Below, one piece after another: positions 1 to 11,655 of a stretch of DNA of 64,000 bases (position 1 is the first letter of the stretch; each line of letters starts with the position of its first letter). Source of the stretch: Aphelocoma coerulescens (lineage: Eukaryota > Chordata > Aves > Passeriformes > Corvidae); the NCBI RefSeq assembly GCF_041296385.1, contig NC_091034.1, positions 1,810,807 to 1,874,806 on the forward strand, in the 5' to 3' direction. A model generated the notes under the pieces. That model did no database searches and was not told the DNA's origin. It worked only from the letters and a program-made list of their open reading frames with translations. Position numbers and translations under genes: made by a program.

Positions 1-200
1 AGAAGATCCTGCACTGCAGCTGCCAGGCGTGCGGGAAGGAGCCGAGCCACGAGGGAGCCCTGTTCAACGTGTACCTGAACGCCGAGGAGAACATGCCCCA
101 CGAGGGGCCCGGGCCCCACCACTACCCCCACCACCAGCAGGAGCTGGAGGAGCCGCCGGCCTCCAGCCACCACCACCACGAGGAGGAGGGCGAGGAGTGA
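1..200 (+). CDS. NBL1: NBL1 (DAN) last coding exon, 5'-partial
   Basis: This is the C-terminal exon of the secreted BMP antagonist NBL1/DAN, a cystine-knot protein of the DAN/gremlin family that binds BMPs and GDFs outside the cell. Codons are in frame from base 3 and the TGA stop is at 198-200, giving about 65 residues. The start matches the end of the DAN cystine knot ([18 protein letters not shown]). The rest is a low-complexity acidic and histidine-rich tail (HH and EEE runs), like the His/Pro-rich tail of mammalian NBL1. The exon continues to the left of the window, so its acceptor is not visible. HTR6 follows on the same strand, as in human 1p36. The identification is strong; the tail sequence itself is poorly conserved. 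Confidence 0.93.
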   Translation, partial: KILHCSCQACGKEPSHEGALFNVYLNAEENMPHEGPGPHHYPHHQQELEEPPASSHHHHEEEGEE

Positions 201-1225
201 CCCGGCCCGTGCGGACTGTCCTGGCAGGGCTGTGCGAGCACCGGGGCCTGGCTTTGGGGAGGGAGGGGGGTGCTGGAGTGTTTCCTGTCTCATTGCTGCC
301 CTCGCTTCGCCCCCCGGCACCCCGGGACGTTCCGAGGCGCAGGCAGGGCTGAGGCTGGAGCTGCAGGGTGAGACACGAGGGCTCGGTGTTTCCTGATGCA
401 AAACTACTTGCACATAATAATAATAATATATTGAGAGGAGTGGCACGAGGGGCTCTGGCTGGGAGCAGGGGCTGGGCCGGGATCCCGGGGCTCTCCTCAG
501 GCTCCCAGCCCTGGGGGGAGCCCTCTGAGTCCTGCTTTTCCTCATTCCCAGCATGGAGGAAGAAGGGAAGCAGCCTCTCCACAGCCCCTCGAGGTACCCA
601 CATCTCTCCTGGGCTGGTGGTATCAGCAGCATCCCTTCTGCCTCCTCTCTCCCTGCCTGCCCACACGGGCTCAGCGTGGACATGCTCCTGGCACCCGCTG
701 GATCTTAGTCCAGCTCTTTGTATTAGGTGGCTCTTGGGGAGGGTTTTGCCCCAGGATGTGCCCCTGGGGCTGTGTGTGAGGTGACAGAACCGTGGTGGTG
801 ACAGCCCTTACCTTGCTGTCCCCAGGGCCACCACGTTGCTCCCTGGGGACGAGCAACTTGGATCAGGAGCGCTGTGGCTTCATGTTTTGGGGCTGCAGGG
901 GAAGGCCAAGAGCTGGGGGGGTCCGGGGGAGCTTCCAGGCCCTGTCCCCCCTCTCCCTGCTGCACTTTCATGGTGGTGGAGGGAGAAGGGGCCCGAGGGC
1001 TGGAGCATCCCTGTGCAGGGAGTGCTCAGGCAGTGCTGGGGGTCGGGGTGGGCACGGCCTCTGTTGCCCCTCTCTCTCTGTTGTATAAAGCTGATTCCTT
1101 GGCGTTGTCCGGACAAGAGCTTCCAGAGCTTGTAATCGATGCCCCCCCCTCCTTTTGTCAAGTTTTGGGTTTGTTGTTTTTTTTTTTTTTTTTTTCTTAA
1201 ATAAATTAGTTCTGACTTCCACTGC
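201..1225 (+). other. NBL1: NBL1 3' UTR (estimated)
   Basis: GC-rich non-coding sequence follows the NBL1 stop. It contains a short TAA microsatellite near 418-430 and a T-run at about 1177-1195. The T-run lies directly before an AATAAA signal at 1200-1205, which is the likely polyadenylation site. The 3' end is therefore placed about 15-25 bases later. No supported gene is seen on either strand; the open frames here are GC-rich by-products. Confidence 0.6.
1200..1205 (+). terminator. NBL1: Polyadenylation signal AATAAA, likely NBL1
   Basis: Canonical AATAAA about 1 kb after the NBL1 stop codon and directly after a T-rich tract. No better signal lies between the stop and this site. Confidence 0.6.
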
Positions 1226-4200
1226 TCAGCGCTCTGATGCCTGTCTGGTTTTTGGCAGTGCTGACACCAGGACATCAGCCAGGACAGGCAGCGGTGCCAG
1301 ATGGTCCTGGGCAGGGAAGAGCCGTGGTTCCCGCAGCTTTCTGCTGCCTTCCATCTGGGAAAAGGAGGAGAGAGAGCTGCTGGAAGGAAAACCGAGCCCA
1401 AATACTGAGCGTGTGGGCTGCATGTGGCCCGGGGAGCCCGCCCGGGGAGCCTGCGCAGCAGCTGTGGCCGGGCGCGGTGGGTTCCACTTGTGTGGGACTC
1501 GTGTGGGATCTGTGGGATCACGCGACCTTCTCCAGCGCTGTTGCCACTAGGTGACAGTCTTGGTCCGGCGTGTTCCCTGGCATCCAGCTGCTCACGGACC
1601 CCGGGAACGCTTCTGAAGGCCAGCTCGGACAGGACTGGACATCCCTTCGGGAGTGAGGAGGGGCTGAGCACCTCGGCTGAAGCCAGCGGGCTCTTCCCGA
1701 GGGTGTTTGGATCAGGCATGCCCTGGGCAGGGCAGTGTGTGCCCTTGCAAAGCTCTGGTCCCACTGATGCCCAGGCGGGTGTGGATGCGCCCTCAGAAAT
1801 GATCAGTGATGCTCCTTGGTCTGAGCTGACCCTGGGGAAGGTCCAGCAGCTCCCGGAGGGGCTGGAGGCTGTGCTGGGCCAGCAGACAGCTCTTATTGCC
1901 CCCTTCCTTGAGGCTCTGGGGGCTCTGCACACGTTGGGAAAGCAGGTCTCTGCTTTGGGAAGTAGGACAGGGTTTGCATTAAGGCAGGAATTGCCACAGC
2001 AGAGGGGATGGGCTGATCAGGGAGGGCCTGGGAGGACTAGAGGTGCTCTGTGTGTCACCATGAAGTTTTTAGGCTGTGAAGTGTCTTCCCAAGGAACAGA
2101 GCTTTGCTTGACAGCCAGGAAAAGGTGGAGAAACCCATGGTGGTCACTGAGTACTCTCACAGGGCCCTTTTACTGGTGTACAGTGGAAACAGGCTGGATT
2201 TAGCAGGGGGCTGTTCCTGTGAATTCCAGGAGCTGCAGTTCAAGGTGTTTGGAGCAGGACATCTCCACCTCCGTTCTGCACAAGCTGAGCTCCAGCAGAG
2301 CAGGCGGCGGAGGGCTGGTGTGCAGATGAAACCAGAAATCGAGGTAGTTAGCCAGACCCTGTCCAAATTCAAACCCAAGGAGCCATCCCAGTTAAAGCCT
2401 GGAAGGACATGCTGAGAGTGCAGTGCACTGCTGGACGTTGCTGTGTTGAACCCTGGACTGCCTGGATGTCCTCACCGAGGTCTCTCAGCTCCCAGTTTGA
2501 CTCTCTCTGTCTCAAACTTTTTTTTTTTTTTTTGCCGTGTTGACACTTGGGTGGCTGTTGATAACCTGGTTTTGCTTTCCCTGCCAGTGGTACTGGAGAG
2601 CAGTGCTGGTGGAGTCCATGATCCCTGCAGATGTGGCCAGAAATGCAGCACAGAGAGGCAGCACAGGCAGGCCAGGAGAGCTGCCAGCACGGAGAAGCTT
2701 TTGCAGGGACAATGGTAGGATAATGGGATTTGGACCTCATTTTAAGGCAGGTTTTTTTAAACACATTTTGCTTTGATCAGTTCAGATCCACTTCCCCAGC
2801 AAACACATCCAAACCCAGTGTACAAAACCTCCCACGTGTGGAGGACGTGCTGGGGATGCTGGGAAGAGGCTGCCCAGAGGAGCCATGGCTGCCCCATCCC
2901 TGGAAGTGTCCAAGGCCAGATTGGATGGGGCTTGGAGCAACTTGGGATAGTGGAAGGTGTGGAACGTGGATGAGCTTTAAGGTCCCTCCCAACCCAACCC
3001 ATTCCAGGATTCCACGATTCTGATCCAGTCTCCTTCTCAGAAGCAAAAGCTCTGGAGCCCAACTGGGATGTTCCTAATGCTGGGAGGCAGCAGGGCTGAG
3101 AGCAAAGCCTGGCTTTGCACTGTGGCACCACTTCCTCACTGAGCGTTACTGTGGATCCAGCTGGGATAAATCTGTGCTGCTGCCTTCACTTATCCTGGCT
3201 GGGGAGGCTGCTCAGGGTGGGCTCGGGGTGGGGTTTCTCTCTGCTCCCAGCACAGATGGGCCGGGGAAGTGAGGGTTTCCTGGGGCAAACGCTTTTCTAA
3301 GGAAACCTCCTGCTGCGATCAGAGCCTCGCGTGTGCGTGCGCTGCCCCGGGGCTCCTGCCAGCACACTGTGACGCCGAGGTGGCCGGGGAGGTTTGGCTG
3401 GGAGCATCCAAGGAGAGGATCCCGGGGAAGCAGAGGGAGGGCAGAGCCTGTCCTGGCACGAGTGGCAGCAGCTGTTTGCCAGCGGCAGCCTGATCCCCCC
3501 ACAGAGGTCCTGGGGGGATAACCGGGGTGGGGTGGGGGTGGGCTGTGTCCCCGTGCCTTCCACCTCCCCATCAGAGATGGTTTCCAGGCCTGGAATCCCC
3601 ATCCTGGCACTGGGAAAAGCACAACAAATTTGCTAGGAAGTGATTAGAAAAGCAGGACTTTGTAAAGAGGCCAGTTTCTGTCCCGGGGAGGGAGGCTGGG
3701 CAGCGCTGGGGATGCGTCGTGCACAGCTGGCTCTCACCCCACATCTGCAGCACAGCTTCCCAGGGGAAGCGTGTTAAGGAAAGCTTTAGTGGGCACTTGG
3801 GGAGGAACGGGCAGCAGCTGGCAGTGCCTGGCCCTGGGAGCACAGGGTGGGTGCTGGGTCACACCTCAGCTCTGGTCTGTGCTGGAGCCGCTGCCTTCAG
3901 CTCTGGTCTCCCCCAGCAGAAACCACAGCCATTTGTTGGGAAAATGCCACCTTTGGGCAGCTGGATAATTAAAAAACCCCAATCGGTCCCTGCCCAGCAC
4001 CCCGAGGTGTTTGCCCTGGCTGTGGAGGTGGCAGTAACACACAGAGGCTCAGAAGAGTTTTCTGAGCTGGCTCCTCTCACGTGCTGCCTCCCACCTGCTG
4101 AAGGGCAGGGTCCATCCAGGACTGCCCCTCAGGCAGGGAGCTGGGCTGCGCCCAGGCCAGCCCAAATAACTCGGGAGCAGAGGGGCCAGGCTCTCCCTTG

Positions 4201-4920
4201 TCTCTGTTCCTCCATCCCTGCCTGCAGATTGCTGGAATATCTGCCGGCGAGTCCTCTGGCTGCTTCCTGAGGGCTGTTGTGTGCAGCTGTTTGTTGGGTT
4301 TTTTATTTGACTTTGCAAAATTTTGCTTTTTATCACCCATTGTGGAGGATGGAGCCTGGAACTCAGAGCTGCTGGCCAGGTTTGGCCACTGACCTGCTGG
4401 CCCAGCTGCCAGGTGCCTCCAGCCAGGGCTCCAGCGCTGGCACAGATGGCAGGGATGGCAGGGGAGGCAGAGCACGGGGCTGTCTCTCTTTAAGGCAGAA
4501 ACGGGAACTCTCTGGCTGCCACTTTGCGGAGTTTAGCCCAGATCTCTGTTTTCATTAGCGCTTCATTTCATCTCCTCCTCTCCCCCCCAGCCCCACCTCC
4601 TCGATCGGCATTTCTGCATCCTTTGCCGTGCATCCAGAGCAGCAGGTGAAAGTCGGGCTGGCACCTGCACACACCCGCTCTCACAGCTCCCTGCGGGCTG
4701 GACGCACCTCTGCCGCGGGAGAGATCCCTTCCCGCACTCCGGATCTTCCTCCTCCCGGGAGGGCTTGGCTGGGAGCATCCCGGTCCTCGCCTGAGGCTGC
4801 TCTGCCGCTCCTGGCGGCTCCGGCTGCAGCAGCGGCAGCGCCGGGCACGGAGGAGCTCGGGGACCCCGGGGACAGAGCTCTGCAGGGAGCCCAGCCCAGC
4901 TGGGGGGCGAGAGCTGAGCC
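1226..4920. other. NBL1-HTR6 intergenic region
   Basis: GC-rich intergenic DNA. It contains a T-run near 2520-2533 and one CR1 3' end (2862-3022). Long open frames on both strands (for example 1424-2203 plus, 880-1932 minus) are explained by high GC and few stop codons. They show no recognisable domain and no conserved splice structure. Confidence 0.6.
2862..3022 (+). mobile_element. CR1 LINE 3' end, truncated
   Basis: This segment carries the typical avian CR1 3' UTR reading: the GGAAGTGTCCAAGGCCAG / GGATGGGGCTTGGAGCAAC core, then the AAGGTCCCTCCCAACCC block and a terminal ATTCCA-GATTC repeat. It is 5'-truncated, as CR1 copies usually are, and lies between NBL1 and HTR6. Confidence 0.88.
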
Positions 4921-4924
4921 TCGG

Positions 4925-5215
4925 GGAGCCGGAGCATCCCCAGCATCTGGAGCATCCTGGAGTCCAGAGCATCCCCAGCATCCAGGGTATCCTGGGTACA
5001 GAGCAGCCCTGGCATCCGGAATATCCTGGGATGCAGAGCACCCCCAGCATCTGAAGTATCCTGAGTGCAGAGCATCCAAAGCATCTCGGTGTCTTATTAT
5101 TCCATGGTCCAGTGCATCCAGAGCATCAGAGTATCCAGAGCATCCTGCCATCCCTGGCATCTCGAGTATCCTGCCATCCAGCTCATCCCTAGCATCCAGA
5201 AGCAGCATCCAGGGA
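4925..5215 (+). repeat. Degenerate GAGCATCC / CAGCATCC minisatellite
   Basis: About 290 bases are built from irregular 10-30 base units around the core AGCATCC or GTATCCTG (for example GAGCATCC, CAGCATCC, GAGTATCC). Units are imperfect and spacing varies, so this is an old decayed minisatellite. It ends about 280 bases before the HTR6 start codon and probably overlaps the HTR6 promoter or 5' UTR. Confidence 0.8.
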
Positions 5216-5492
5216 CATCCCAGAGCAGGGGGACTTACAGAGACGAGGAACTGCTGTGAGTAATGGGGAGGGAACCTTGGTCCTGCTGATCGGCTCCTGG
5301 GAATGGCATTCTGCCCTGAGTGCCAGTGAAGAGAGAGAGTGGGGGAAGAGGGAGAGGAGGAGGAGAGAAGGGAGGACGGACATGGAGTGGAGAGAGCTGA
5401 TCCTCCTTCCCCGGCCCCGGCGATGATCACGTAGCACAGGCCACACCGGAGAAAGTCCCCAGCCCCAGAGCCAGCCCTGCCCCCGGCTCCTC

Positions 5493-8400
5493 ATGGAGGG
5501 GGATCTGGGAGCCCCCAATGCCAGCGTGCTGGGGGAGCACTCCCTGATCGTGGGCAGCAGCTGGGTGGCCGCCTTCCTCTGCTTCATCATCCTGCTGACC
5601 ACAGCGGGCAACTTCCTCCTCATCCTCCTCATCGTCACCCAGCGCTCCCTCCGCAACACCTCCAACTACTTCCTGGTGTCCCTGTTCATGTCAGACCTGA
5701 TGGTGGGGCTGGTGGTGATGCCCCCGGCCATGCTCAACCAGCTCTACGGCCGCTGGGTGCTGCGGGGGGACTTCTGCTCCCTCTGGGCTTCCTTTGACGT
5801 CATGTGCTGCAGTGCCTCCATCCTCAACCTCTGCGTCATCAGCCTGGACCGCTACCTGCTCATCACATCCCCGCTCAGGTACAAGCTGCGCATGACGTCC
5901 TGCAGGGCCCTGGCGCTCATCCTGGCCACCTGGACCTTGGCCGCACTGGCCTCCTTCCTGCCCATCAAGATGGGGTGGCACGAGCTGGAGTTCGAGGTGC
6001 GGGCCCTGAACGTCACTGGCCGTGGGGACGAGGACCAGTGCCGGCTGCTGGTCAGTCTGCCCTACGCCCTGGTGGCCTCCTGCCTCACCTTCTTCCTGCC
6101 GTCCGCCGCCATCTCCTTCACCTACTGCCGCATCCTGCTGGCCGCGCGCAAGCAGGCGGTGCAGGTGGCTTCCCTCGCCTCCAACGTGGCCACCACCGAC
6201 GAGGCCACGCCGCAGGTAAGGTGCCCACAGGGACGTTGCTCTGGCAGACCCCATATTTGGGTGCCTGGGCTGTTTCTGCCTCCTGGAAGGCCTCAGGGTT
6301 GGAGCCAGCTTTGACAACCGCAGGGAGGGAGATTTTGGGCAACATCCACTTCCCTGACATCCTCTGAGGTGCCCCGTGCCTTGTGTCAGCAATGGAGAGC
6401 TCTGGAGCTGCTCGTGAGCACAGAAATAGCGTGAGCAGAAGCAGAGAAATAAATAAGATTCAGATAAAAATGCTCAGGCGTGCAAAATAAACGCAGTTTC
6501 GCCCCCCTCCTGGCTGGCGTCATCCCCGAGGGGTTTAATCTTATCTGACTTTCCACTCGTAAATCTTGGCCGTGGTGGGTGTGAGACACACGGGGGAGAA
6601 GGATTTTAACTAATAGCAAATGCCAGATTCCCGAGAGCACCTTATTTTGAACAGAAGCTTCTATTTTTGTTACCTGCTCTATAACAGGAGCTGCCAAACC
6701 CCTCCTCGCGCGCTCGCCGGTGGAACCGGAGTGTGTGGGTTTTATAACAAAAACGTGGCTGCACTTGTTTGTATTTCTCCAGGAGAAGGTAATTGCCACT
6801 AAATCTAACAGCTTTAATTCCCTGTAATAGGTTTTATTGACCTCATATCCTACAGGGAAAAGGCAAACTTAATTGCCTTTAAATACCTTGATTCAGTTTG
6901 TTCTCTCCAAGAGCAGAGCCAGGACTCTGGCCAGCTCCCCCACATGTGATAAGCTGCACCAGACGGTCAAAAGGAAAAGGAGAATCAAAGAATAAACAGA
7001 TAATACTATAAAGTGCTTATTTTCTCGCAGGATGCCAGGTTTTTGGACTCCACAAAAAAAGTCAGGGGATCAGGGGACGCTCAGGGGCTTTGCTGTGCCA
7101 TGGAAGAGCAGAATCCATCCCCCTGTCTGTCAGCTGAGGCCCAAAAGGCTCCTTGAAGCCCTAAATTGGCTGAAAAACAAGGTGTCAGCCAGGGAACCCT
7201 CAAATTTCATCCTTTAACCTTTTCCATCTTCATCTCATTGTAGGGATTTTTGTTCTCTTTTTGGGCTGGAAGCTGAGTTGCAACAGGGCATCATTTAATT
7301 ACAGCGGAGGGCTGAGATAATCACTTAATTTTAGATTGCAGGAAGAGATGGATGGAGGGCTGGGTTCTAGTGTTTGGAGGCTGAAATGTTTCATGTCCCG
7401 CGTTTAAAAACATAATTAGTTTGCTGCTGTAATCAGCAGCTGGAGCTGCCTGTTTAGGGCAGCTTTACCCTCAACAGGGACCGAGCTGGGTTTTTCTCTG
7501 AGGAGCAGCCTAATGAGAAACACGGTGTGACACAGTAAATAGAGTCATACTGTCAATGCTGAGGGTTTCTATTCCCTCCTCTTCCTAATTTGCTCTTCAG
7601 GGCTAGGGGTGCGTGCCCTGCTCCTGCTCCTCAGAAAAGGGAATTACTGGCAGGGTTTTTTGCAGGATCTGGAGCACCAAATGCCACTTTTCTTGGGCAG
7701 AGGCCAGTGCTGGTGCCGGGGAGAGCTGCCCACCACTCCCTGTCTCCGGCCGCAGGTTCCACGCGCCCCGAGCCAGCCCCTGGCTGGCAGCGAGAGCAGG
7801 AGGTTCACCAACAAGCACAGCAAGAAGGCTCTGAAGGCCAGCCTGACCCTGGGAATCCTCCTGGGCATGTTCTTCGTGGCCTGGCTGCCCTTCTTCGTCA
7901 CCAATGTGGCACAGGTAAGAACCTGTGGGAGTTACGCCGGGTTTCCAGAAGCTTTTCCTTTGGAATCCAGCTGGGTTCAATTGGAGGCACCTGAAGGTCT
8001 TGCTGGACCTCTGGGACCAAGGATGCAATTCCCCAGGGAGCAAAAGCAAGGAAAAAACCCTTCAAAAGGGATTTGAAGGTTTCCTTTGAAAGGGGAACGT
8101 TGGTGTGCCTGGGAAGCCCCTCTGGATTGGGGCTGAGGTGGGGGACACTGCTAATCCCTGCTGTGTCCCCCCAGGCAGTTTGTGGCTGCGTCCCGGCCGG
8201 ATTCTTCGATGTGCTCACCTGGCTGGGCTACTGCAACAGCACCATGAACCCCATCATCTACCCGCTCTTCATGAGGGACTTCAAGAGAGCCATGGGCAAG
8301 TTCCTGCCCTGCTGCCAGCGCTCCGGGGAGCCCCGGCCCAGCGCCATCTCCCTGTCCATGAGGAATTCCAACAGCGGTCCCCGCGCTGCCACGTCCCTCA

Positions 8401-8567
8401 AGAACGTCCTCACCCTGCAGGCTGAGACCGACTCTGTCGACTCCGGGGCACCGGGGAGTGACCCCCGGCTGCTCCCGGCCCCGCCGGGCCCCGGCGCCCG
8501 CTCCGTCAGCCTTTGGGATGCGGAGCCCCCGGACACGGAGCTGCAGCTCGGCACCCCCGTGGCCTGA
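5493..8567 (+). CDS. HTR6: HTR6, serotonin (5-HT) receptor 6, three coding exons
   Basis: Class A aminergic GPCR; mammalian HTR6 couples to Gs and raises cAMP in neurons. Coding exons are 5493-6215, 7756-7914 and 8175-8567. All junctions are phase 0 with GT-AG ends, giving 424 residues (human about 440). Visible marks are N-glycosylation sequons at N9 and in the second extracellular loop (NVT), amine-binding Asp102 in TM3 (FDVMCC), DRY at 119-121, the Cys95-Cys183 disulphide pair, WLP in TM6 at 284-286, NPIIY at 319-323 and a likely palmitoylated CC at 340-341. The exon 1/2 junction reads PQ-VPR, as in human (LQVPRTP). The start is the first ATG of the open frame and places TM1 about 25 residues in. 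The cytoplasmic tail after TM7 is divergent and GC-rich. No frame break is seen, so the gene looks functional. Confidence 0.96.
6216..7755 (+). other. HTR6: HTR6 intron 1
   Basis: 1,540-base intron with donor CAG/GTAAGG and acceptor CCGCAG. It is clearly more AT-rich than its flanking exons. It contains blocks rich in TAATTA/TTAATT and a 14-bp near-palindrome, TGCTGTAATCAGCA, at 7425-7438. No open frame with recognisable content and no identified repeat. Confidence 0.85.
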
Positions 8568-9505
8568 GCGCGGCACACGCAGCTCTGTGCGCTGGGAAGG
8601 ATCCCCCAGGAGCCCAACACAAACCCTCCAGGAGCTGATTTGCCACAAGCCATCTCCCAGATTGCCTGTTCCAGCACACGGTGCAGCTCATGGACGGGAT
8701 GGCAGCCCCGGGCACTGTCACAAGGAGGATCAAACCGTGCAAAGCCAGGTGCTGCTGCTGAATTAAGCTGCCTTGTGTCTCTCTTTCATCCTTCCTTTGC
8801 TCACCATCACCATCCCCTAACCCTTCCTGTGGCCTTTCCATCTCTGGCGAGTCTGACCCTTGGGCTCCAGACCCTCCATCTCCCTGACCTCAAACCAAGG
8901 CTTGGTTTTGCACACACAGAGCTCAGCAGATGTCCTCTGAGGGCACCGAGGGGAGTGGTGGAAACACGTCCTGTGGCTCATGGACGAGAGGTCTGGGGCT
9001 GCTTCAGCAGGAACACTGAGCTTTGGGGCTGCTTCAGCCCACGGAACAACACGTCCTCCTGGAGCTGGATCTCCTCACCAGAGTCGCGTCTGTCTCAGGT
9101 TCCTCACACAGCGAGTTCCAGCTCAGTGGCACCGCCGTGTCTCGTCACGCAGAGCTGCAGTGTGGGGGCTGCATTTGGTGCAGAACGTCCAGCACCGATT
9201 TTTGGGTGTTCAGTGGGGGTGTGGGGTGCGACTCACTGCGGCTCTGTGGGTGTCTCGCAGTAGTAACGGGATCAGCTCCTCTTACAGGCTCCATCCCACA
9301 GCTTCCCACTCCTGGCACAGGACCATCACACTTCCCTCCGACAACCCATCACGTCCTCAAGGATGCAATTAGAAAATACACTTTTCCCTCCCTTCAAATA
9401 AGAATCTAAAGGAATATTGTATTTTAAATGACAATGCCAGCCCCCTCCCCAGAGCCATGTGGCAAGTGGGCACTTCAAAAAATCAATAAAACAAATCATT
9501 TTACT
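8568..9505 (+). other. HTR6: HTR6 3' UTR (estimated)
   Basis: Non-coding sequence after the HTR6 stop, up to an AATAAA at 9485-9490. No competing signal was seen before it. The length of about 0.9 kb is an estimate, since no transcript data are available. Confidence 0.5.
9485..9490 (+). terminator. HTR6: Polyadenylation signal AATAAA, likely HTR6
   Basis: Canonical AATAAA about 920 bases after the HTR6 stop, in an AT-rich patch. The convergent TMCO4 gene probably ends a few hundred bases further right. Confidence 0.5.
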
Positions 9506-9759
9506 AAATTCTTCCTCAAGTGCCTTTGGGCTGGCATTTGGCTGCTGTGCCCTCCCTGGACCCCTTCCCTCCAAGCCTTCTGCCTAATTCCAAGACTGTG
9601 CTCCTGGAACTCCCTGCTATCCAAACGGACACAGAGCATCCCTCGGATATGGGATGCTGGAAGAAGCAGCCACATGCCAGGCCACTCTCATTAGTTTTCT
9701 TTCCACGTTGCCCATGGATATTCCAGAACTGAACAAGAGTTTGTATGACCAACATGGCA

Positions 9760-9765
9760 TTTATT
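9760..9765 (-). terminator. TMCO4: Candidate TMCO4 polyadenylation signal (distal)
   Basis: TTTATT on the plus strand is AATAAA on the minus strand. It lies about 1.9 kb past the TMCO4 stop. A nearer candidate of the same type is at 9989-9994. Either could end the transcript. Confidence 0.35.
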
Positions 9766-9988
9766 TGCCACAAATCCCTTGGGAGCCAGGGATGAGTGAT
9801 CAGGACATGCCAAGCACAAGTTCAAACCTCAAACTGTTCGATGCATTTCGCCACAGATAGAGCTTGGGGCTGGTGTTGAGCACCAAGATCAAGATGTGCA
9901 TCTTCCCACAATGGCTTCATATGAATACAAGCTTGGACTACAACTCCAGCTAAAAAGGAGCAGATAAAGGCACTGTGGAGTCTGGAAG

Positions 9989-9994
9989 TTTATT
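9989..9994 (-). terminator. TMCO4: Candidate TMCO4 polyadenylation signal (proximal)
   Basis: AATAAA on the minus strand, about 1.66 kb past the TMCO4 stop and 225 bases before the distal candidate. The order of use cannot be decided from sequence. Confidence 0.35.
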
Positions 9995-11655
9995 AGGTAC
10001 CAAATCAGCCTCGGGACATGGACGGAGAGGGGGAGAGAGGGAGAGACCTCTTCAAACCAAGCATTCAAAAGCAATAATTCCTCACTGTCTCAACCAGGCA
10101 GTTCTGTCTAATTCAGTGTTTGCTTGTGGACAAACCCGGGCACGAGCAGAGAAATCCCATCCCATCCCTGCAGTTAACAGCATCAACACCAGCTGGCAAA
10201 ACTGGCTGTGGGATCCCACAGCCGGTCCTGCCTCGGCAGCGAGGCACCGCTCCAGGCCGGAGCTGGGCAGGTTCTGAGCCCCCTTGGATGCTGGATTTAG
10301 GGAGAGCAATTGCCAGGCACTGTATCCAAACCATGGTGCTTTGCTAGGTCACAGCATCGCCCCCAAACCCAGCTGTGTCTGACTCCACGAGGAATGACTG
10401 ATCTGCAGGTAAGGTCTGCGGGAAGCTGGGGATGGAAGGAGAGGGGGATTAACGTGGCTGCTGGGTCGAGGGGTGGAAGAGGGGGAGAACCCTGTGTGAA
10501 CCAAAACTGGAAGGTGCAATCCCACTGTTTCCCCTCTCGTGAGACAACAGGACCCCCCAGATGGGGGGTGGGAGAGTTTGAACCCTCCCTTGTGGCAAAG
10601 CATAAAACTCCAGAGGCGCCCCAGACAGAGGGGGGGGTTACCCGCCTGCCACGCTCCTGCCAGATGCATTTTCCAGGGCTCAGCAGCAAAACAGGCCAGA
10701 AAAAGGGCTTTTATGGAAGATGTGGATCATTGCCACATGGTTCTGGAGCTGTGCTGGCAGCGGATGCAGAGCCGTGTCCTTCCCTCTGTTCTGAGACTGG
10801 GGATGAAGAGAGTGGAGCCAATTCACTGTTATGGAAGGAGGTAGAAATCAAACAGATCCATGCTTATCCTGTGCCAAGGATTGGTTTTGTTCTAAGCCAA
10901 TTAAAAATATGTCTGGAGGGGGCTTTTAAGGCTGGAGATGTCTGTGGGACACAAAAGGAAAGTCTGGCTTGGAGAGCCTGGGAGGAATTTTCATAAACCA
11001 TCCAAAACCCCCTTGGTTTTCCTGCTGCTTTCACCCAGGGTCCCAAACATGTTTCTAACAGGAATGGGGCCTCCAACACCCACCAACCCCAGCCTGGAGA
11101 CAGGGGAAGTCTTGGAGATGGGAAAGTGCCCGAGCCCTGGCAGCAAACCTGCAGCAGGTGGGGAAAGGAAGCCTGGCAGCCTGAGCCTTTCCCATCCCGG
11201 TCAGCAGAGCCGGAGACCGGATGCGGATCTGTCTGGAGAGGGGCAGGCAGAGCCTGGAACACACCTGAGATCCTCAAGCCAAACTCATCTCCAGTGGAAA
11301 AATGTTTTTAATTTCCTAGTAACGAAGCCCTCTGCTTAAAATCCCCTCAGCGCCACCTGCTTCCCCCAGTCACAGCAGGGACACGGTGCCGAGGGGTGCA
11401 GCTGCTTCCTGCGAGGATTTGGATGGCATCTGCCTCGGATTCCTGAGGAGCAGTGCAGACTCAGGCAGGAATCAGCTCTCTCTCGCCTGGGGGCGGCTGC
11501 TCCAAACGCTTTGATCCAGTGCCACGCCAGTGCCACGCTTTTCTCGGGAGGGGCTGGAAACAGCAGCTGCAGCTCCGCCAGCTCCATCCTCTGGGAATCC
11601 CAGTGCCACGGATGTGCTGTGACAGCGGGTTTTGTGCTGGCTGAGCAGCTCTGCC
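9995..11655 (-). other. TMCO4: TMCO4 3' UTR (estimated)
   Basis: Sequence between the TMCO4 stop codon and the candidate AATAAA signals. There is no recognisable repeat or conserved open frame. Several open frames (10310-10996 plus, 10297-10689 minus) are compositional. Confidence 0.45.

Noticed and set aside
880..1932. 350-codon open frame on the minus strand, across the NBL1 3' UTR
   Set aside because: It reads through the T-run as poly-Lys and has no domain. High GC with few stops and the AATAAA of NBL1 explain it.
1424..2203. 259-codon open frame on the plus strand after NBL1
   Set aside because: Composition-driven; no recognisable family, no splice partner, and overlapping open frames occur in other phases.
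4563..5430. Long open frames on both strands over the HTR6 upstream minisatellite
   Set aside because: They are translations of the GAGCATCC repeat (repeating Ser-Ile-Gln or Asp-Ala-type patterns).
5691..6392. 233-codon minus-strand frame opposite HTR6 exon 1
   Set aside because: Shadow of the GC-rich receptor exon; Gln/Gly/His-rich with no domain.
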